Source: Enterococcus sp. HY326
GTDB lineage: Bacteria; Bacillota; Bacilli; Lactobacillales; Enterococcaceae
DNA: 64,000 nucleotides
Direction: 5' to 3'
Assembly (NCBI RefSeq): GCF_026157065.1
Contig: NZ_JANLGQ010000002.1
Coordinates: 1 to 64,000, forward strand
The notes beneath the pieces are model-generated. The model saw only the letters and a list, made by a program, of their open reading frames with translations. It was not told where the DNA came from and did not search any database. Positions 45,532 to 53,985 of the stretch are shown one piece after another; within the stretch, counting starts at the first letter, position 1, and each line of letters begins with the position of its first letter. Position numbers and translations under genes: made by a program.

Positions 45532-46416
45532 ATGAAATTCAAAAGTTTATGCGCAACAACTTTATTAACGGTCATTGCTGTCGGTACATTAGCGCCAGCA
45601 GTTGCCGGAGCAGCAACAACATCACCTCACTCAGTAATCAGTGAAGGACGTGTTATAGTTGATGTTGAACCTTTAGATCCAACAGATCCAATGATTGACC
45701 CGGAAGATCCAGACAATCCTGGAGGAATTGATCCAGATAATCCAGAAATTACTCCTGGTGAAAATCTTGGTGCTTTTGGGATTACCAACGTTACTAAATT
45801 GAACTTTGGTACAATTCTAGTAGGTACTGATAAGACAGATTACTTTGCAGAAGCAGTTGATGTAGATGTCTTTACAGATGAAACTCTTACTACTACACAA
45901 GCAGTTAAGCGTGGTGCGATGGTTCAGTTTGGTGATAACCGTGGTTTGAATTATGGCTATGATGTATCAGTTCGGATGACTCGTCAATTCCAATTAGTAA
46001 CAGCTACAGATCCTACTACTGGTGCGGCAACAACTTGGGACACAACTAAGTCATTAACAGGAGCAACAATCACTTACGATAATGGTATCATGGAAACAAA
46101 ATCTACAAATACTGCAACACCTGGTACACTTAATGGAGGATTAGCTGCGATTACTGAATCAGGTAACTCAGTTCCTGTAGTTGAAGCTGGAGCAAATGAA
46201 GGTCAAGGTAAATATGTCCTAGAATTTGGTCAAAGTGAAGACTATGATCAAACTAACTCTAACTTAGTTAATAAAAATGTTGGGGGAACTCCTGCTGTAG
46301 GTACTGCAGATAGTTCAGTGAAATTGTATGTACCATTATCTACTCTAGGTAGTTTAACTGTTGGTAACTATACTGCAGACATTACTTGGACAATGACTTC
46401 TGGTCCAACAATTTAA
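45532..46416 (+). CDS. WxL-domain surface protein with altered first motif
   Basis: A 294-residue secreted protein: signal peptide (about 1-28, AGA cleavage), a Pro/Asp-rich linker (about 44-78, DPEDPDNPGG) and a WxL domain. The first motif reads YDVSVRM where WxL is expected, while the second (ITWTMTSGP) is intact. AGGAGG lies 9 bases before the ATG. Same direction as the other WxL genes; codons are cleaner and less AT-rich, so it may be highly expressed. Confidence 0.85.
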   Translation: MKFKSLCATTLLTVIAVGTLAPAVAGAATTSPHSVISEGRVIVDVEPLDPTDPMIDPEDPDNPGGIDPDNPEITPGENLGAFGITNVTKLNFGTILVGTDKTDYFAEAVDVDVFTDETLTTTQAVKRGAMVQFGDNRGLNYGYDVSVRMTRQFQLVTATDPTTGAATTWDTTKSLTGATITYDNGIMETKSTNTATPGTLNGGLAAITESGNSVPVVEAGANEGQGKYVLEFGQSEDYDQTNSNLVNKNVGGTPAVGTADSSVKLYVPLSTLGSLTVGNYTADITWTMTSGPTI

Positions 46417-46480
46417 TTCATAAGTCAAAAGTAGGCAAAGAAATAAGTCTTTTCTAAAATGAGTTATCTTTGATTTTGTT

Positions 46481-46535
46481 GAGCTAACATAGGTGACAGT
46501 TTAATATCTGTTGCCTGTGTTAGCTTTCTATCTAG
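46481..46535 (+). terminator. Hairpin after the third WxL gene
   Basis: GCTAACA.AGG with CCTGTGTTAGC and inner GACAG/CTGTT pairing, followed by TTTCTATC. A partial terminator would lower expression of the genes behind it relative to the WxL proteins. Confidence 0.6.
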
Positions 46536-46647
46536 GATTGGTCTTACTCAAAGACTTTGTTTTTTTGTTGCTATACATAATTTTATTTCGAAATGATTTT
46601 AAGCTTATGCAGCAATATTTTAAAAACTAATGTTGAAGAGGTACATA

Positions 46648-47781
46648 ATGAAAATAATATGCCGGAATAATTTAAAACAAATTTTCTTATTTTTTTGCGG
46701 GGTTGTGACAATTGCAGTGATTTTATTTTCTTTTCCCATAAATGTTAAGGCAACTGCTACTTCGGATAGTTCAGCAAGCAATGGTGGTCCTGCAACTGGT
46801 TTTACCTATGAGTTGGAAATGCCTGCAAGCCAATTTATCGGTGACGCAGGTTACTACGATTTATTATTAGAGCCGGCTCAACAAGAGACATTGGTTTTAC
46901 GCCTGAATAATCTGGGTACAGAGCCACTGACTATCAATTTAGCGCTAAATTCTGCTAAAACCAATAATAATGGGGTAATTGAATATAGTCGTTCAGATAT
47001 TGAGAATGACGCTTCTTTACAATTTGATTTTGTAGATATTGTGACAGGCCCTGAAAGTGTTGAGATCGCTCCTGGAGGAACCGAAACTGTTGAATTAAAT
47101 GTCCAGATGCCTGAGACTGCTTTTCAAGGAATTATTGCAGGTGGGTTAACTATACAGGCTGATGATTCAAGTAGTAGTGATGAAGGCGGTACTGGTTCTT
47201 ATGTAAATAATAAATATGCTTATGCGATAGTTATTTTATTACGGGAAGATCAGACCGAACTGACACCAGATCTAAGTTTTAATCGAGCTTATGCTGGACA
47301 ACAAAATTTGCGCAATACGGTTTTTGTAAGTTTTTCAAATATTGTAGCAGATTATCTTTCCGGCTTGACAGTTGATGCACAAATTACTCCTAGTGGCAGT
47401 GAAGAAGTGCTATGGGAATCTCGTTCGACCGCGATGCGGATGGCACCAAACAGCTTTATGGATTATCCAATTAGTATGGGAAATGATCGGATGGAGGCTG
47501 GAACTTATACAGCCCATGTGACAGCTTATGCGCAAGGTTTACAGTGGGATTGGACTGAAGACTTCGAAATCACTGAAGAAGAAGCAAATACTTATAATGA
47601 ACGAGATGTCGGTTTACAACAAAGTCGGGCGATTGATTGGAAAATCATTGCCGCAATTGTCGGCGGCTTTTTATTCATAGTTATTCTGATCTTTTTAGTG
47701 GTAAAACGGATTCAGTCGCAAAAGAAAAGTAAGGCGAAAAACAATAAAAACAAGAAAAAATCATCTAAACCTAAAGAATAA
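46648..47781 (+). CDS. WxL-interacting protein (DUF916-DUF3324)
   Basis: A 377-residue membrane-anchored surface protein: signal peptide (about 1-33), DUF916 domain (about 45-180, FTYELEMPASQ to GIIAGGLTIQ), DUF3324 domain (about 190-315), one transmembrane helix (about 330-350) and a Lys-rich cytoplasmic tail. Such proteins bind WxL domains and peptidoglycan and hold WxL proteins on the wall. ATG 46648 is behind GAAGAGG, which overlaps the earlier ATG at 46630. Confidence 0.9.
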   Translation: MKIICRNNLKQIFLFFCGVVTIAVILFSFPINVKATATSDSSASNGGPATGFTYELEMPASQFIGDAGYYDLLLEPAQQETLVLRLNNLGTEPLTINLALNSAKTNNNGVIEYSRSDIENDASLQFDFVDIVTGPESVEIAPGGTETVELNVQMPETAFQGIIAGGLTIQADDSSSSDEGGTGSYVNNKYAYAIVILLREDQTELTPDLSFNRAYAGQQNLRNTVFVSFSNIVADYLSGLTVDAQITPSGSEEVLWESRSTAMRMAPNSFMDYPISMGNDRMEAGTYTAHVTAYAQGLQWDWTEDFEITEEEANTYNERDVGLQQSRAIDWKIIAAIVGGFLFIVILIFLVVKRIQSQKKSKAKNNKNKKKSSKPKE

Positions 47782-47798
47782 TAGCGGAGGATAAGCCA

Positions 47799-48485
47799 AT
47801 GAATATCTTAGAATGGCTTTTGATAGCGGGGATCTCTGCAACGATTATCATTTTTGTTTTTTTCTGCTATTTTTTTATTCGTCTAATCATCAATTTAATG
47901 AAGGCGAAAAAATTGCCGAAACGCTTACCTAAGAACAAGAAGAAGCGTCGTCGAATCATTTTGGCTAAAAGAGACATCGCCCAAAAGAAACGTTCTTCAG
48001 TCAAGTTCCTAATTGTCACATTTTTATTTTTAATAATGTTTGGTGGTGGAACAGCCTATGGTAGTTATTATCAATCAACCAATTTATCTAGTGAAGATGC
48101 TGATCGGGTTGTTAGCTCCTATTACTTAGTGCGAGATTTTCAAACGCAGGTGGTAAAGGCTGCAAATCAAGCGGAAGAGGAAGATGCACTTCAGCGGGAT
48201 CTTCGCTACCTATCATCGAAAATGGCAAGCTATAGCAGCTTTACTGCCAGTAATATAAATACTGTCGATGGACAAACAGCCTTAAATCGGTATTATGCCG
48301 CTTTAGGTCAATTAGGAATGAATGCCAGTCGTGAGGTCAACGATTTCTATGGCAACACGGAACTAATGGCAACTTATCAGCGTGATATTGAAAGAGTAAT
48401 GTCGTTAGAAGAACAAGCATTTGGTTATTATGAAGTAGATGAAGAGGCTCTGGCGTCAGAGGTTGAAATGAGTGAACCTGAATGA
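47799..48485 (+). CDS. Lysine-rich two-helix membrane protein of the WxL locus
   Basis: A 228-residue protein: TM1 (about 5-30), a very basic cytoplasmic loop (about 34-68, KNKKKRRRI), TM2 (about 70-92) and an external helical domain (about 93-228). It overlaps the pseudo-signal-peptidase gene by 4 bases (ATGA). Not recognised by family; conserved neighbours suggest a part of the WxL export or assembly machinery (inference). Confidence 0.65.
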   Translation: MNILEWLLIAGISATIIIFVFFCYFFIRLIINLMKAKKLPKRLPKNKKKRRRIILAKRDIAQKKRSSVKFLIVTFLFLIMFGGGTAYGSYYQSTNLSSEDADRVVSSYYLVRDFQTQVVKAANQAEEEDALQRDLRYLSSKMASYSSFTASNINTVDGQTALNRYYAALGQLGMNASREVNDFYGNTELMATYQRDIERVMSLEEQAFGYYEVDEEALASEVEMSEPE

Positions 48486-49282
48486 CAAAAAAAATAAAAG
48501 AAGTATCGAAAAAGCAGCAGATTATTTCACAGCAACCCAAACGGAAACCATCCCTAAAAAGCCCGTCTTCTCAATTAGAGAGGGCGGGTTTCTCCCTATC
48601 AGAAAAGGGACAGCGAAAAAAGATTAAGGCAAGTAATGATAAAAAGAAGAAAATGCAATCAGCGACTACTAAAAGAACTGTTCCTCAGAAACGAAGGAAG
48701 AAAAAAAATCGAAAAAAACAGCGGTTAAGAAAAAAACAAATCAAACAGATTAAACAAAATAGCTTATATTTAGGGCTTAGTCTTTTGATAGCCTTTGTTC
48801 TTTTTTTAGGAATAGGGTCCCTCTTTTTTTCCTTTAGTAAAATTTCGGGTTTTGGCATGGTTCCGACAGTGCGCAATGGCGATGTCGTTTTGCTGCAAAA
48901 ACAAGCTGAAATCCAACGCTTTGATCTAATTGTCTATCGCCAGGGAACTCAGACGCTGATACGGCGAGTCGTTGGTTTGCCTGGGGAAACTTTAAATTAT
49001 CAAGATGATACGCTTTATATTAATGATGAACCAATTATCGAGCGATTTATTGTTGATGAAATCAATAATGCTCATAATAATGGCAGCCTATTTACGGAAG
49101 ACTTTCGCCTTGTTGATATTATTGGCGAGACGGAAATTCCTGAAGATAGCTATTTTGTACTGGGCGATAATCGTGAGTACAGTTTGGATAGTCGAAATTA
49201 TGGTGTTGTTGAGAAGAGTCAAATTCTCGGAAAAACATCAATCCGCTTATTGCCTTTAGATGCAATGGAAAGCATAAGATAA
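48482..49282 (+). CDS. Signal peptidase I-like protein lacking both catalytic residues
   Basis: A 266-residue protein: a very Lys/Arg-rich cytoplasmic N-terminus (about 1-95), one transmembrane helix (about 96-117) and an external S26 fold. The boxes are recognisable: GFGMVPT for the usual GxSMxPT, LIRRVVGLPGE for xxKRVIGLPGD, and GDNREYSLDSR. The nucleophilic Ser is Gly125 and the general-base Lys is Arg161. It should therefore not cleave signal peptides. SipA of S. pyogenes pilus loci is a known inactive signal-peptidase homologue needed for pilus assembly; a similar chaperone role for WxL proteins is an inference. Confidence 0.85.
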   Translation: MTKKIKEVSKKQQIISQQPKRKPSLKSPSSQLERAGFSLSEKGQRKKIKASNDKKKKMQSATTKRTVPQKRRKKKNRKKQRLRKKQIKQIKQNSLYLGLSLLIAFVLFLGIGSLFFSFSKISGFGMVPTVRNGDVVLLQKQAEIQRFDLIVYRQGTQTLIRRVVGLPGETLNYQDDTLYINDEPIIERFIVDEINNAHNNGSLFTEDFRLVDIIGETEIPEDSYFVLGDNREYSLDSRNYGVVEKSQILGKTSIRLLPLDAMESIR

Positions 49283-49646
49283 TAGCTGCTTTGTGAACCA
49301 ATTCAAATCGGTCTCAATTAACTTGGCAAGCAGTATTGTATATTGTTGAATAAATCAAAGTAGAAAAGAGATTGGTACTTTTGTAATTTTTTAAAAGTAT
49401 CAGTCTTTTTAAGTTCTAAATTTTTATCAACTATTTAAATATTGGAACATAGAATAACCTAAAAAAACATCTGTAAAAGATGATAGAAATCTGAATCATA
49501 TAAAATTATTTGATTAACTAATCGTAGAGGCTATAAATTTTTTGGCGTTATAGCAAAGATTATGTAGATTTTAAACGAGATTAAAAATCTAGAAATCTTC
49601 GTACCATAAGCCATCATTCCGCCAGCTTAGATAATTTTTTATTTCC
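49283..49646. other. Intergenic region at the end of the WxL locus
   Basis: No gene. One probable terminator (49369-49420) and otherwise AT-rich sequence up to the SOS promoter. No repeat matching the integrase side was noticed. Confidence 0.5.
49369..49420 (+). terminator. Terminator of the WxL operon
   Basis: GATTGGTACTTTT paired with AAAAGTATCAGTC (with G-U pairs), followed by TTTTTAAG. Confidence 0.65.
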
Positions 49647-49695
49647 TTGACACCTTCACAATTAGCGGAGTAAAATAAACACGAACATACGTTTG
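49647..49695 (+). promoter_or_regulatory. SOS promoter with LexA box
   Basis: -35 TTGACA (49647-49652) and -10 TAAAAT (49671-49676), 18-base spacer. CGAACATACGTTTG (49682-49695) is a full match to the Gram-positive LexA box CGAACRNRYGTTYG and covers the predicted start site, so the polymerase gene should be LexA-repressed and DNA-damage inducible. Confidence 0.88.
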
Positions 49696-49717
49696 TTTTT
49701 TGTTTGAGGTGAGCAGG

Positions 49718-51061
49718 ATGAATTTTCGTTATGAATTGGAACCAACAGGGGATTATGCCTTTATTGATATGAAATCTTTTTATGCTAGTTGCGAAATAGT
49801 TGCGAGAGGCCGCCATCCGTTAAAGGACTTGCTGATTGTGATGAGTCATGCGGATAACACCTCAGGATTAGTTTTGGCCAGTAGTCCCAAGGCCAAAGAG
49901 CTACTGGGAATTACGAATGTGACGCGGATTTTTGAGTTGCCAACGGTTGAAGAGAACCCCGCAATGGAGCGGTTGATTATTGCGCCACCGCGGATGCGCT
50001 ATTATATTGCGGAAAACTTGAAAATTCAAAATGTTGTTCGCCAATATGCCGCGGATGAGGACATCATGTGGTATTCCATCGATGAGGGGATTGTTGATCT
50101 TTCCCGCAGTCTAAATTATTTTGTTCCCGGTAATCAGTCACGAGCAGAAAAACTTGACCATGTCAGTCAAAAAATTCAAGAGGATATTATTCGTGAGACA
50201 GGAATTTTTTCAACTATTGGCATGTCTAACAGTAATCCGCTGTTGGCTAAACTGGCATTGGATAATGAAGCCAAGAAGCAGCCACAGATGCGGGCTTTGT
50301 GGAATTATCAAAATGTTGCCGAAAAGGTTTGGAAGATTGTCGATATGAGTGATTTTTGGGGCATTGGTAGTCGCATGAAGCGCAATTTGATGGAGATGGG
50401 GATTACCAGTATAAAAGAATTGGCCCACGCCAGTCCCTATAAACTTAAAGAAAAATTTGGCATTATGGGTTTGCAGCTCTATCATCATGCCAATGGAATT
50501 GACCGCAGCAAATTGCAAAATGTCTATCAGCCGAAGTCGAAAAATCTCGGCAATAGTCAAGTATTGCCAAGGGATTACTTGGGGGAAGAGATGCCATTAT
50601 TGGTGCGGGAAATGGCCGAGCAGGTGGCGATTCGTTTACGGCGCCATCAGGCTAAGGCGGGCGTTGTTTCGTTATATGTTGGCTACTCTAAAGCGGAGAC
50701 GGATAAAGGCTTTAGCCGCCAAGTTAAAATCACGCCCACTGATAATACTGATGAATTAACTAAACATTTGTTGTATCTGTTCCATAAATTTTACAATGGC
50801 GACTTGGTGCGGCACTTAGGGGTAACTTATTCTGATTTGCACTATGATAGCGGTAGTCAGTTGAATTTATTTGAGGATCCTGAAGAGCAGATTAAAGATG
50901 AAAAAATCGATTTGGTGATGGATCGGATTAGAGAGAAATACGGATTTGTTTCGATTGTGCGAGCCAGCTCAACCTTGGAGCATGGCCGCAGCTTGCCCCG
51001 CAGCCACTTGGTAGGGGGACACGATGGCGGTGGCGGTGCGGGTGGTTTAGATGGATTATAA
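49718..51061 (+). CDS. Y-family DNA polymerase (UmuC/UvrX-like)
   Basis: A 447-residue translesion polymerase: FIDMKSFYASCE (catalytic Asp, early), palm motif YSIDEGIVDL with the carboxylates in SIDE, IGMSNSNPLLAKLALDN, and helix-hairpin-helix DFWGIGSRMKRNLMEMG; C-terminal little-finger domain and a Gly-rich tail (GGHDGGGGAGG). Type found on plasmids and phages of Gram-positives and next to YolD-like genes. ATG 49718 follows GAGGTGAG. Confidence 0.92.
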   Translation: MNFRYELEPTGDYAFIDMKSFYASCEIVARGRHPLKDLLIVMSHADNTSGLVLASSPKAKELLGITNVTRIFELPTVEENPAMERLIIAPPRMRYYIAENLKIQNVVRQYAADEDIMWYSIDEGIVDLSRSLNYFVPGNQSRAEKLDHVSQKIQEDIIRETGIFSTIGMSNSNPLLAKLALDNEAKKQPQMRALWNYQNVAEKVWKIVDMSDFWGIGSRMKRNLMEMGITSIKELAHASPYKLKEKFGIMGLQLYHHANGIDRSKLQNVYQPKSKNLGNSQVLPRDYLGEEMPLLVREMAEQVAIRLRRHQAKAGVVSLYVGYSKAETDKGFSRQVKITPTDNTDELTKHLLYLFHKFYNGDLVRHLGVTYSDLHYDSGSQLNLFEDPEEQIKDEKIDLVMDRIREKYGFVSIVRASSTLEHGRSLPRSHLVGGHDGGGGAGGLDGL

Positions 51062-51275
51062 GCAGGCTGCAAAATTTTTAGCTGAGTCAGTTAATTTTAT
51101 TTTAATTCAAGTTGGCTAAAGCGAAGCTGGCAACATTCAGTTTACATAATTAAACATTAAATAATTGCAATTCTATTCAAACTTATTGAATAAGAGTGAT
51201 GATGATTTTGAACGGTTTTACAGAATTTTTTTTATGCCAATGGACTGCTAATTTTCTATTTTGGAGGTGGTTAGA

Positions 51276-51680
51276 ATGGGAGAAGCATTTATGAGTTATC
51301 ATCAAGATCCTTGGATTCGAGAGTATCAAGATCGGGGGATGGCAAAATGGTTGGGCTTTTATTTAAGTGAGCATACAGCTGAAATGGGCAAGGAAAAGCA
51401 AACTCGTGAGACAACTTGGCAACATCAGCAGCAAATGACTGACTTAGAAATTTCTGAAGTTTTAGAAACTGCCTTTTTTGACCATCAGCTAGTCACTTTG
51501 CAATTAAGCACTTTAGATGAACAAGGACAAGCATTTCCTGATTTAACTGGGACAATTGAAGGGATGGATGAAACAACAATCTTTTTAGGTTCCTTAGAGG
51601 GGGATGTTCAGTTCGTTCAACATGATTCAATTTATCATGCCAGCTTAATCAGCAATTTAAAGTGGAGTGATGTTTCATGA
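51276..51680 (+). CDS. YolD-like protein of the SOS cassette
   Basis: A 134-residue soluble protein with EYQDRGMAKWLGFYLSEHT near the N-terminus, typical of YolD-like proteins that accompany UvrX/UmuC polymerases and are thought to act as UmuD functional counterparts. ATG 51276 with GGAGGTGG 5 bases before it. Located 214 bases after the polymerase gene, perhaps from the same transcript. Confidence 0.78.
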   Translation: MGEAFMSYHQDPWIREYQDRGMAKWLGFYLSEHTAEMGKEKQTRETTWQHQQQMTDLEISEVLETAFFDHQLVTLQLSTLDEQGQAFPDLTGTIEGMDETTIFLGSLEGDVQFVQHDSIYHASLISNLKWSDVS

Positions 51681-51979
51681 CGTTGAATGTGGAGGATGCC
51701 GAGTTTGAATACCACACAAAAAATTCCGAGCGATTAATCAAGGATTTTCTGAATTTTGTTGTTACCGATATTCCTTTTTTTGCCCTGCAGGAGGAATTGC
51801 TATACTTGATGAATCATCGCGAGATTACGCAATTTCGGATTCCAGCCTATATGACAGTCGATAGTCAGGAGCATATTTTTTACTTTAAAATCAAAGAGGT
51901 TGAGGAAAATCAAAAATTGCGGACCTATCAGTATCTAGGAATGGATATTAAAAGAAGGCCTCAGCCTTTAGAGCAATAA
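51677..51979 (+). CDS. Hypothetical small protein of the SOS cassette
   Basis: Not recognised. A 100-residue soluble protein overlapping the YolD-like gene by 4 bases (ATGA), so translation is coupled. No motif seen. Its fixed position with YolD suggests a part in mutagenic repair (inference). Confidence 0.7.
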   Translation: MTLNVEDAEFEYHTKNSERLIKDFLNFVVTDIPFFALQEELLYLMNHREITQFRIPAYMTVDSQEHIFYFKIKEVEENQKLRTYQYLGMDIKRRPQPLEQ

Positions 51980-52076
51980 CTAGCCAAATTATTTTTTTTA
52001 GGTGTTGATTTTTTAGCGGCTCAAGTTGTGTTTATTATAGACAAGTTTTATCAAATAAACACAAGGAGTGGTCAAG

Positions 52077-52475
52077 ATGAAACGATATTTTTCTGGGGTA
52101 GTTTGGTGGCTGGCATTTGTGGGAGGCAGCTTGGCAGATTTATTAGGCGGGGTGGATCAGCTGTTACAAAGCTTATTTTTCTTTATGATTGCTGATTATA
52201 TATCGGGCATTTTTCAGGCGGGTTATCACAAAGTTCTTAATAGTAAAATTGGCTTTCAAGGCTTAGTGAAAAAAAGTTTAACTCTATTGATGATTATGAT
52301 TTCAGTTGAGCTGGAGAAGCTTTTGGGGCAGACTCTACCTTTTCGTGAGATGACAATTATGTTTTACCTTGCCAACGAGGGCTTATCACTGCTGGAAAAT
52401 ATTGGCAGTGTGATTCCACTACCGAAAAAAATCCGCCAGTATTTTAGTCAGCTGAAGGATAAAGCGGATGAATAA
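52077..52475 (+). CDS. Phage-type holin family protein (holin_4)
   Basis: A 132-residue membrane protein with three to four helices and features of the toxin-secretion/phage-lysis holin family (ADYISGIFQAG, KKSLTLLMIMISVELEKLLG). Chromosomal copies in enterococci exist without a prophage. ATG 52077 is 9 bases from AAGGAG. It follows the SOS cassette but no LexA box was seen before it. Confidence 0.82.
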   Translation: MKRYFSGVVWWLAFVGGSLADLLGGVDQLLQSLFFFMIADYISGIFQAGYHKVLNSKIGFQGLVKKSLTLLMIMISVELEKLLGQTLPFREMTIMFYLANEGLSLLENIGSVIPLPKKIRQYFSQLKDKADE

Positions 52476-52477
52476 AA

Positions 52478-52536
52478 AAGACTTTAGCTAGAAGTTTAGT
52501 CAGTAATGACCAGCTTCAGGCTAAAGTCTTTTTTTG
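52478..52536. terminator. Bidirectional terminator
   Basis: AAAAAAGACTTTAGC with GCTAAAGTCTTTTTT (outer arms of the hairpin), between the convergent holin-like and HAD genes. Confidence 0.88.
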
Positions 52537-53142
52537 TTAAATAATGATATCAAAGGTCGCCAATTCAGCTTTTAGCTGCTGAACATCTTGCCGAAAGACA
52601 ATACTTTCCATACCAGATTGCTGAGCGGCTTCGACATTGGGGGCTAAATCGTCAATAAACAGACATTCTCTAGGAACTAAGCCAAAATGACTGCAAAAAC
52701 AACGATAAATTTCTTTTTCCGGCTTAATTGTTTTCCAGTCGGCGGAAATAAAAAGGCCGGACATGTTTTCTAAAGCAGGAATTGTTTTAAGTATCTCGTA
52801 AATGTCCGTTGGCGCATTGGATAAAAGGTAAGTTGGATAGCCCTGCTTCTGTAAAGCAGAAACGACGGTCGCCATCTCTGAAAAAGGTTTGATTTCATGG
52901 TACCAGTTAGCTAATACTTCGGTAATAATTTCTTTTAAATCCGGTCGTTTAGCAATCAGTTTTCGTTGAATCTCAGCTTTTGTAATCGTACCCCGATCAA
53001 AAGCAATCCATTCCGGTGCCTGAAAAATATTTTGCAAAAGAAATTTTTCTACCTCAGCATCTTGGGTGTAACTTTTAATGAATTCTGTTGGTTGAAATTT
53101 CACTAAAACATTCCCTAAATCAAAAACGATTTGTTTAATCAT
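52537..53142 (-). CDS. HAD-superfamily hydrolase (YihX-like)
   Basis: A 201-residue phosphatase-type enzyme: motif I FDLGNVLVKF, motif II LLSNAP, motif III lysine in DWKTIKPEKEIY, motif IV LFIDDLAPNVEAA. The DLGN variant of motif I resembles glucose-1-phosphatase YihX-like proteins. Substrate not known. ATG 53142 with GAGGAGGAAC before it; an earlier in-frame codon lacks a ribosome-binding site. Separate transcript from the malate genes. Confidence 0.88.
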   Translation of the reverse strand: MIKQIVFDLGNVLVKFQPTEFIKSYTQDAEVEKFLLQNIFQAPEWIAFDRGTITKAEIQRKLIAKRPDLKEIITEVLANWYHEIKPFSEMATVVSALQKQGYPTYLLSNAPTDIYEILKTIPALENMSGLFISADWKTIKPEKEIYRCFCSHFGLVPRECLFIDDLAPNVEAAQQSGMESIVFRQDVQQLKAELATFDIII

Positions 53143-53250
53143 AGAGTTCCTCCTCAAAAATCTCTTTTGTTCTATTGTAGCAAGAAAGCGCTAAAACTCA
53201 CACTGTAATTTTTAAAGTTCGTTTAAAAATCAAAGAAAAAAATTTCCTCA

Positions 53251-53985
53251 CTAATCCTTCGTCAAGCCTTCCAAATAAGTCATGAAGGGGCTAGTTGTTT
53301 TAATGAGCTGAAAAACTTGATAGGGCCGGCCAATTTTTCGATAAATGGTTTCTGATTTAATGATTTGCTGGCTTTCTAAAAACTGCACATACTTTCTTAC
53401 GGAAACATGGGAAAGCCCGATTTTTTCGGAGAGCTCTAAGATAGTAAAGGCGCCATCGAATTGGCGCATAGCTGCAAAAATCAGTCCTAAAGTTGCTTCC
53501 GTTAAGCCTTTTTCTAATTCAAAGGGTTCAGGTGTTGCCGTGATTTTTGTTTTTGCCGAAGCTGTTTGAAACAACGCATCGACTTTTGTTTGTGGCAGTG
53601 TGTCTGTAGTTAGCAGCTGACGTTTTTCTAAAAAACGCAGATAGCTCTCTTGAAAACGCTCAAAGGTAAAGGGCTTAATCAGATAATCTAAAATTCCTAG
53701 ATGGCTAGCCTCTTTGATGTAGTGAACTTCGGTAGCCGCACTGATCAAAATTACTTCGCCGGCAAAATGTTGATGGCGCAATTCTCTTAACACGGTTAAG
53801 CCATTTTCCTGGCCCAAATGAATATCCAAGAGCACTAAATCAATTTCTTTTTCAGCAAGGATGTTTTCAGCAGCTTTAGCATTCAAGCTGACAGTGACCT
53901 CAGCTGTGGCATCAATTTTTTCTAAATAGCTTTTATGAATAAATTGCACCATCGGATCATCTTCTAAAATTAAAATGCTGGTCAT
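53251..53985 (-). CDS. maeR: CitB/MaeR-type response regulator of malate metabolism
   Basis: A 244-residue regulator: receiver (about 1-120) with LEDDPMVQ, phospho-acceptor Asp in LVLLDIHLG and Lys in YLIKPFTFE, then a C-terminal helix-turn-helix domain (about 165-235) with EKIGLSHVSVRKYVQFLE, the CitT/DpiA type. Activates maeP and maeE in response to malate through MaeK in relatives. ATG 53985 is chosen behind GAGGTG. Confidence 0.9.
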   Translation of the reverse strand: MTSILILEDDPMVQFIHKSYLEKIDATAEVTVSLNAKAAENILAEKEIDLVLLDIHLGQENGLTVLRELRHQHFAGEVILISAATEVHYIKEASHLGILDYLIKPFTFERFQESYLRFLEKRQLLTTDTLPQTKVDALFQTASAKTKITATPEPFELEKGLTEATLGLIFAAMRQFDGAFTILELSEKIGLSHVSVRKYVQFLESQQIIKSETIYRKIGRPYQVFQLIKTTSPFMTYLEGLTKD

